Positions 6,657 to 10,776 of a stretch of DNA of 10,776 bases are shown one piece after another. Within the stretch, counting starts at the first letter, position 1. Every line of letters begins with the position of its first letter. Location of the stretch: the NCBI GenBank assembly GCA_029264075.1, contig JARICQ010000003.1, positions 1 through 10,776 on the forward strand, written 5' to 3'. Both the position numbers and the translations under genes were made by a program. Origin of the DNA: Tissierellaceae bacterium (GTDB taxonomy: Bacteria; Bacillota; Clostridia; Tissierellales; Tissierellaceae). The notes below the pieces were generated by a model. The model worked only from the letters and a program-made list of their open reading frames with translations. It had not been told where the DNA came from and ran no database searches.

Positions 6657-7220
6657 TTGGATAAAAAAACTTTAAGAAAGAAAATGCTCCGCAATAGGTC
6701 TGAAATAGCCAAAGAAACAAGAGAAGAATATAGCAAAAAAATAGCAACTTCTCTATATGAGACAAATCATTATAAAAATGCCAAGACTATCATGGCCTTT
6801 ATTAGCTTTGGAAGTGAAATAAATACCAGATATATAATCGACCATGCTATTAAAGAAGGCAAGATAGTAGTTATCCCAGTAATGGTTCCTGAAACTAGAG
6901 AGCTCAAAGTATCTAGAATACTAGATTTTTCAGAACTAGAAGTTGGTCACTACAATATTCCCACTCAAAAAAAGAAATTTTTAAGATTTCTAGATCCAAA
7001 GACAATCGATCTGATACTCACACCTGGCCTTATCTTCGCTAGGGATGGATATAGAATAGGATATGGCGGGGGATATTACGATAGATTTTTAGAGATCTAC
7101 GGAGATATAGATAAAATTGCTATTGGTTTTGACATGCAAGTAGTTGACAAGGTACCAACCGATGAATATGATATTCCAGTAGACTATATCTTGACAGAGA
7201 AAAACTTTATAAAGGTTTAA
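6657..7220 (+). CDS. 5-formyltetrahydrofolate cyclo-ligase
   Basis: The enzyme (MTHFS, also named YgfA/Fau or YqgN) uses ATP to convert 5-formyltetrahydrofolate to 5,10-methenyltetrahydrofolate, returning this storage form to cytoplasmic one-carbon metabolism. The 187-residue product has the family's usual length. It shows the basic N-terminal KKTLRKKMLRNR, the FISFGSEINT segment, and the C-terminal nucleotide-binding loop GYRIGYGGGYYDR (about 131-143). I chose the TTG at 6657, because AGGTG lies 6 nt before it and the N-terminus then matches the family. The in-frame GTG at 6648 is itself part of the ribosome binding site, and the TTG at 6654 is too close to it. It is a single-gene unit, divergent from ftsE and convergent with the Lon-family gene. 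Confidence 0.93.
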   Translation: MDKKTLRKKMLRNRSEIAKETREEYSKKIATSLYETNHYKNAKTIMAFISFGSEINTRYIIDHAIKEGKIVVIPVMVPETRELKVSRILDFSELEVGHYNIPTQKKKFLRFLDPKTIDLILTPGLIFARDGYRIGYGGGYYDRFLEIYGDIDKIAIGFDMQVVDKVPTDEYDIPVDYILTEKNFIKV

Positions 7221-7230
7221 AACAATAAAA

Positions 7231-7281
7231 ATTAATTATAGGAGCCCTAAAATCAATGATTTTAGGGCTCCTATAATTAAT
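7231..7281. terminator. Perfect 25-bp inverted repeat, probable bidirectional terminator
   Basis: Positions 7231-7255 are exactly complementary to 7257-7281 around a single central base. The core AGGAGCCCTAAAATC is flanked by the AT arm ATTAATTAT. It lies between the convergent cyclo-ligase and Lon-family genes and includes the Lon-family stop codon. For minus-strand transcripts a T-rich stretch follows (TTTTT at 7230-7226). On the plus strand the downstream sequence is AT-rich without a clean T-run. Termination is the likely role, but the length and perfection are unusual. Confidence 0.75.
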
Positions 7282-9670
7282 CATTCAAACTTTCTTCATT
7301 TATCTCTGCATAGATATTTAACTTGTCTTGGACAGCTCTATTTACTGTATCTTTTTCAAAGTCTCCATTTTCATCTCTAGATCCTGCCTTTACTCCAGTG
7401 AGTATCTCTATACCTTGATCTATGGTAGATATTGCATATATAGAAAAAACTCCATCTTCCACTGCCTTGACTACTTCATCCGCTAACATTAAATTATCTA
7501 CATTTTGTATGGGTATGATAACACCTTCTCCGCCTTTAAATCCCTTTACCTTACATACTCTAAAGAAACCTTCGATTTTTTCATTTACTCCGCCAATAGG
7601 CTGTATTTTACCCTTTTGATTCACCGATCCAGTGACTGCTATGCCTTGTTTGATTGGTAACTCTGCAAGGCTTGAAAGCAAGACATACAACTCCGTACTT
7701 GAGGCACTATCACCATCAATTCCATCATAGGATTGTTCAAAGGTAATACTTGCACTTAAGGACAATTGTATATCTTGAGCATGTCTTTCACCCAGATAGC
7801 CAGTGAGTATTAGTACTCCCTTGTCATGAATACTACCACTTTGATCTACTTCTTTTTCAATATTTATAATTCCATCTTTTCCAAAGTAAGTGTTTGCAGT
7901 TATTTTTGTGGGTCTTCCAAATGAATACTGACCAAGGTCTATGACAGATAGCCCATTTATTTCACCAACTTTTTCTCCATAGGTATCTATGATTAGGGTT
8001 TCATCTTCTATCATCTCTAATATTCTTTCTTCATATATATTGTTTCTATATCTTTTCTTTTCAACTGCTTTTTTAATATCTTCCTTATCCACTATGGTCT
8101 TGTCTTCTGCTCTTGCCCATCCATCTGCTTCATAGATTATCTCAACTAATTCATTAAATCTTGAAGTAAGCTTATTTTTTTCATCGGAAATCCTACTACT
8201 TAAATCTATAAGGCTTGCAATTGCACCTTTATGAAAAGGAAGAAGTTTTTCTACTTCACACTGATATGCAACAAAATTACCTATTTTTAATATGTTTTTA
8301 TCAGTTTTTTCCATTTCTGTATCAAAGTCTGCCTTTATTTTAAATAGCTTTCTAAATTCTTCGTCATATAGATAAAGGATATGATGTGTATTGTAATCTC
8401 CTACTACAATAACCTTTATATCTAAGGGTATAGGCTCAGGATCTAAGGTCTCGGCCGCTATACTTAGACCTGTTATGTTTTCTATCTTCAACTTCTCCAT
8501 GGTCAAGGTTCTCTTTAAGGCTTCCCATGAATATTGATTCCGAAGTATGTCCCTTGCCTGTATAATTATATAACCTCCATTTGCGCAATGAAGCGAGCCA
8601 GCCTTTATCCTTGTATGGTCTGTTTTAGCAACTCCGAGTTCATTTGCATACTCAAATTTACCGAACAGATTGTAGTAGTTTGGGTTCATCTCTCTTATTA
8701 TAGGGGCACCCTTGTTTTCACTATTATCTACAAATAAATTAACAGAGTATCTCTTTAAAAAATAAGCCTTTTGATCTCCCCTTACAAGCAGCTTCTCCAT
8801 ATAATTAGCTTCTTCAGTTTCTAAAAACATTTCATAGTTTTTTATGATATCTTTTTTCATGGCCTGCAAGAAATTATTTACGTCTACATTGTTCCTGTAT
8901 TCTACTTGAATAGGACCTATAAACTCAGTTGCAGCCAATGATACTGCATCTTCTTTTAGTTTCTCAAGTTCAGCTACTAGCTTTTCTTCAATATTTTTTA
9001 TTTCTTTTATCTGATCATAAGATTTTTGAGTTAATTCCATTGATGTGTTTGCCAACTCCTCCATTTCTTCATCAGATAATTTATCTAAATCCTTATCTGT
9101 CATTGGCTTTCCATCTACCAGTGGAATAGTGAGGAGTCCATTTTCACTGTGCTTAAACATGAAATTGTAATCCTTTGCTGCAAAGTTATTTAATTCTTCT
9201 AATACATCTGATGCAAGTTTTTTATTAGCATTAAATGCGTTATTTTTACTATCCTCATATCCCTTTGAACTTAGGGCCTTAGGTATTTCTTCTTCTATTC
9301 TCCTAATACTATTTTTTACTAATCTTTTTAATCTTTTACCTTGTCCAGGCTCCATGCTTATTGCAATTGGATTGTTTGGTTTGTCAAAATTATAAACATA
9401 GCACCAATCCTTGGGGGTGGCCTTCCTATTAGCAAAATCCTTTGCAACTATATATGAATATGAGTTTTTACCTGTCCCGGACAAGCCAGAAACATATATA
9501 TTGTATCCTTTTCTTTTCATAGATAAACCATATTTAAGAGCCTCCATAGCCCTATCTTGGCCAATTAATTCACGATCCACCTTTAAGTCTTCCGTTGTCT
9601 CATATGGAAAAATATCTGGATCACAATAGTTTTTTAACTTTTCCAATGAAATTTTATATTTATTTATCAT
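7277..9670 (-). CDS. Lon-family ATP-dependent protease (COG1067 / LonB-like)
   Basis: This is an AAA+ protease with ATPase and Ser-Lys peptidase domains in one chain, 797 residues from the ATG at 9670. It is not classical LonA because it lacks the LAN substrate-binding domain. Visible parts are the ATPase P-loop GLSGTGKNS (62-70), a long helical insertion (about 115-300) rich in Glu and Lys, the GSLHCANGGYIII segment around the Walker B region (about 358-370), and a C-terminal Lon protease domain (about 560-760). The catalytic dyad is Ser655 in GDSASS and Lys698 in GGVNEKIEG. The spacing of 43 residues is the same as in E. coli LonA. GGAGGTG lies 4 nt before the ATG at 9670. A GTG at 9688 would put the ribosome binding site inside the gene and was rejected. 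Substrates are unknown; protein quality control is likely. Confidence 0.94.
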   Translation of the reverse strand: MINKYKISLEKLKNYCDPDIFPYETTEDLKVDRELIGQDRAMEALKYGLSMKRKGYNIYVSGLSGTGKNSYSYIVAKDFANRKATPKDWCYVYNFDKPNNPIAISMEPGQGKRLKRLVKNSIRRIEEEIPKALSSKGYEDSKNNAFNANKKLASDVLEELNNFAAKDYNFMFKHSENGLLTIPLVDGKPMTDKDLDKLSDEEMEELANTSMELTQKSYDQIKEIKNIEEKLVAELEKLKEDAVSLAATEFIGPIQVEYRNNVDVNNFLQAMKKDIIKNYEMFLETEEANYMEKLLVRGDQKAYFLKRYSVNLFVDNSENKGAPIIREMNPNYYNLFGKFEYANELGVAKTDHTRIKAGSLHCANGGYIIIQARDILRNQYSWEALKRTLTMEKLKIENITGLSIAAETLDPEPIPLDIKVIVVGDYNTHHILYLYDEEFRKLFKIKADFDTEMEKTDKNILKIGNFVAYQCEVEKLLPFHKGAIASLIDLSSRISDEKNKLTSRFNELVEIIYEADGWARAEDKTIVDKEDIKKAVEKKRYRNNIYEERILEMIEDETLIIDTYGEKVGEINGLSVIDLGQYSFGRPTKITANTYFGKDGIINIEKEVDQSGSIHDKGVLILTGYLGERHAQDIQLSLSASITFEQSYDGIDGDSASSTELYVLLSSLAELPIKQGIAVTGSVNQKGKIQPIGGVNEKIEGFFRVCKVKGFKGGEGVIIPIQNVDNLMLADEVVKAVEDGVFSIYAISTIDQGIEILTGVKAGSRDENGDFEKDTVNRAVQDKLNIYAEINEESLND

Positions 9671-9695
9671 ACTACACCTCCAAATCACTAATACT

Positions 9696-9701
9696 ATTAT
9701 A
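9696..9701 (-). promoter_or_regulatory. Candidate -10 element of the Lon-family gene
   Basis: A minus-strand TATAAT lies 26 nt before the ATG at 9670 and would give a leader of about 19 nt. No good -35 lies 16-18 nt upstream and there is no TG extension. A second possibility is TTGACT (9767-9762) with TAAGAT (9745-9740) and a 16-nt spacer. No CIRCE or CtsR heat-shock operator was seen. Confidence 0.35.
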
Positions 9702-9741
9702 CCCTACTTTATGCTTTAATATATTCATTTTTAGATTTTAT

Positions 9742-9775
9742 CTTATTTGATTTTAAAAATAAGTCAAATTTTTGA
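9742..9775. repeat. Overlapping inverted repeats, possible upstream activator site
   Basis: The 290-bp gap between the Lon-family gene and the small membrane gene holds several symmetrical AT-rich elements. CTTATTT (9742-9748) pairs with AAATAAG (9757-9763). ATTTGA (9745-9750) is inverted at TCAAAT (9764-9769). TCAAA-TT-TTTGA occupies 9764-9775. These lie about 160-190 bp upstream of the sigma-54 start, a range used by enhancer-binding activators. AAATCA is also directly repeated at 9818-9823 and 9830-9835. In such AT-rich DNA these could be chance. Confidence 0.25.
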
Positions 9776-9906
9776 TAATCTTTCTACAATTTTTTTGCTT
9801 TCTCACTGTTTTTAAATAAATCAACTTAGAAATCATCTTCTTTTTATTCTATTATAAAATAAGATAACCTTGCAATTAGTAGAGTCTAGTAATATTGTTA
9901 AATCTC

Positions 9907-9922
9907 TGGCACGATATTTGCA
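9907..9922 (+). promoter_or_regulatory. Sigma-54 (RpoN) promoter of the symporter operon
   Basis: TGGCAC-GATAT-TTGCA matches the sigma-54 consensus TGGCAC-N5-TTGCW at every defined position. The invariant GG (9908-9909) and GC (9920-9921) are separated by exactly 10 nt. Transcription should begin near 9932-9933, about 28 nt before the small gene. No sigma-A -10 is paired with the TTGACA at 9931-9936, so sigma-54 is the only good promoter here. Expression should therefore need an ATP-dependent enhancer-binding activator. Confidence 0.88.
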
Positions 9923-9960
9923 ATTAAGTATTGACAAGAAACTTAAAAGGGGGAAATGAA

Positions 9961-10080
9961 ATGACAGGATCATGGACTATTGATGCATTTATTATTGGAT
10001 GTATACTTCTTATTATAATTCCAATAGTCATATGGGTTTACAGAGAAGTATATAAAAAGAAAAGGAGTGATGAAAAGTGA
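9961..10080 (+). CDS. 39-residue membrane peptide, probable symporter accessory protein
   Basis: A short open frame opens MTGSWTIDAFIIGC. It has one strongly hydrophobic helix (about residues 7-27, ending VIWVY) and a very basic C-terminal tail (REVYKKKRSDEK), predicting an N-out, C-in single-pass protein. AAGGGGG lies 7 nt before the ATG. Its TGA stop overlaps the GTG start of the symporter by 4 nt (GTGA), so the two should be translationally coupled, and both follow the sigma-54 promoter. Very small membrane proteins are encoded just before some SSS-family transporters and are annotated as symporter small accessory proteins. I infer the same role from context and size, without a recognisable motif. 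It may stabilise, localise or tune the transporter. Confidence 0.8.
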   Translation: MTGSWTIDAFIIGCILLIIIPIVIWVYREVYKKKRSDEK

Positions 10081-10776
10081 TTAACTGGATTATATTCATT
10101 ATAGCATCAGCTGGTTTGATAGGTGTCGGTGCTTTCTCTAATCGTAAGATAAAAACTGCTGAAAAATCAGGAGAAGGATTTTTACTAGGCGCAAAGCAGA
10201 TAGGAGCTTTTGTAGGTGCTGGAACACTTATGGCTACCGGCTATAGTGGATGGGGTTTCATTGGTTCTCCAGGAACAGCCTATGCTTATGGTACTATTGA
10301 AATTCTTGCAAATTTCTTTTTTGCTCCAGCAATTACCTTTGGAACTTTAATGTTCGCAGGTTTTATGCGTAGACAGGCTGATAAATCTGGTGGTCTAACA
10401 GTCCCAGAATATATGGCTACAAGCCATAGGGGAACTGAGAAACAAAGAAGGGTTGTACACTTTGTTGGTGGTATAGCAACCTTTGTATTCCTTTCTGTAT
10501 ATATCATAGGACAGATCAGAGCAGTTGGCCTTGTAGCATCTGAATGGCTTGGTATTACCCAGGCATTGGCATCAATTATATTAATGCTTGTAGTTGTTAC
10601 CTTTACAATGCAAGGTGGACTTTTAGCTGTAGCTATTACAGATACAATCATGTGCATGGGAATGCTTATAGCCTCTGTTATTGTATTCATTACAATTATT
10701 CAGGATGTTTCTATAATGGAGTTGATTTCTCAAGTAGGAAATTTGAGAACTGAATTTATAAACCCCACTACTTCGG
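10077..10776 (+). CDS. Sodium:solute symporter (SSS family), N-terminal part, cut by window edge
   Basis: This is a sodium-coupled uptake transporter of the SSS family, related to PutP and PanF. The 233 codons present start at a GTG (10077) that overlaps the stop of the small membrane gene. Hydrophobic segments lie at about residues 2-20, 43-65, 75-97, 127-147, 158-178 and 183-207. Family signatures are GAGTLMATGYSGWGFIGSPG (47-66), the SGGLTVPEYMA loop (104-114) and GGLLAVAITDTIMCMGM (180-196), equivalent to the conserved TD-x3-G/M region of SSS proteins. A broken second helix with Gly/Ser residues fits the sodium-binding region. The substrate cannot be read from this part; amino acids or other organic acids are plausible given sigma-54 control. 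The rest of the protein, probably about half, lies beyond the window. Confidence 0.93.
   Translation, partial: MINWIIFIIASAGLIGVGAFSNRKIKTAEKSGEGFLLGAKQIGAFVGAGTLMATGYSGWGFIGSPGTAYAYGTIEILANFFFAPAITFGTLMFAGFMRRQADKSGGLTVPEYMATSHRGTEKQRRVVHFVGGIATFVFLSVYIIGQIRAVGLVASEWLGITQALASIILMLVVVTFTMQGGLLAVAITDTIMCMGMLIASVIVFITIIQDVSIMELISQVGNLRTEFINPTTS

Noticed and set aside
9671..9688. GTG at 9688 as start of the Lon-family gene
   Set aside because: It would put the GGAGGTG ribosome binding site inside the coding region. The ATG at 9670 is correctly spaced from it and gives the expected N-terminus.
9931..9936. TTGACA as a sigma-A -35 for the small membrane gene
   Set aside because: A -10 would fall at about 9954-9959 (AAATGA), inside the ribosome binding site region, and does not resemble TATAAT. 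The sigma-54 promoter explains the gene better.
10286..10690. 134-codon open frame antisense to the symporter
   Set aside because: The plus-strand frame clearly encodes an SSS transporter. The antisense frame is a shadow with no ribosome binding site and no recognisable domain.
1..10776. Defence system, prophage, transposon or CRISPR array
   Set aside because: All long open frames are housekeeping or transport genes. No transposase, integrase, nuclease-type defence gene, regularly spaced repeats or tRNA-like fold was seen.

Overview
The window is AT-rich DNA from a low-GC Gram-positive bacterium, most likely an anaerobe of the Clostridia/Tissierellia group. Supporting signs are strong GGAGG/GAGGTG ribosome binding sites, TTG and GTG starts, a monoderm lipoprotein, a Firmicutes-type LexA box, and the clostridial gene order ftsE-ftsX-M23 peptidase-S41 peptidase-uvrB. 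No phage, transposon, CRISPR array, tRNA or rRNA was seen, so it reads as a core chromosomal segment.

Layout, left to right. Positions 1-642 hold the N-terminal part of uvrB (minus, cut by the window edge). It has a consensus sigma-A promoter and a perfect LexA operator over its predicted transcription start. A divergent gene (831-2399, plus) encodes an unrecognised lipoprotein with a probable beta-propeller C-terminal half; it ends at a bidirectional terminator. Next, on the minus strand, is an S41 C-terminal processing protease (2468-3691) with its own promoter. Upstream of it lies a tight cell-wall operon, ftsE (TTG start, 5823-6518), ftsX (4943-5842) and a coiled-coil M23 peptidase (3793-4929), closed by a terminator that begins inside the last codons. 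A WalR/YycF-type box, TGTAAA-N5-TGTAAA, sits just upstream of the ftsE promoter.

A 5-formyltetrahydrofolate cyclo-ligase gene (6657-7220, plus) diverges from ftsE. It converges on a large Lon-family protease gene (7277-9670, minus) across a perfect 25-bp inverted repeat. At the right edge, a 39-residue membrane peptide (9961-10080) overlaps by 4 nt the start of a sodium:solute symporter (10077 to the window end, partial). This pair is preceded by a textbook sigma-54 promoter, TGGCAC-N5-TTGCA.

How the parts fit: FtsEX is an ABC-type signalling complex that activates peptidoglycan hydrolases through coiled-coil partners, and the M23 protein next door looks like an active enzyme of that kind. 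The WalR-like box would tie the module to the wall-stress regulon. UvrB is under SOS control. The symporter pair is predicted to need an enhancer-binding activator whose gene is not in the window. The least explained items are the lipoprotein placed against the operon direction and the small membrane peptide coupled to the symporter. I found no clearly new multi-gene system; the most informative signals are regulatory.
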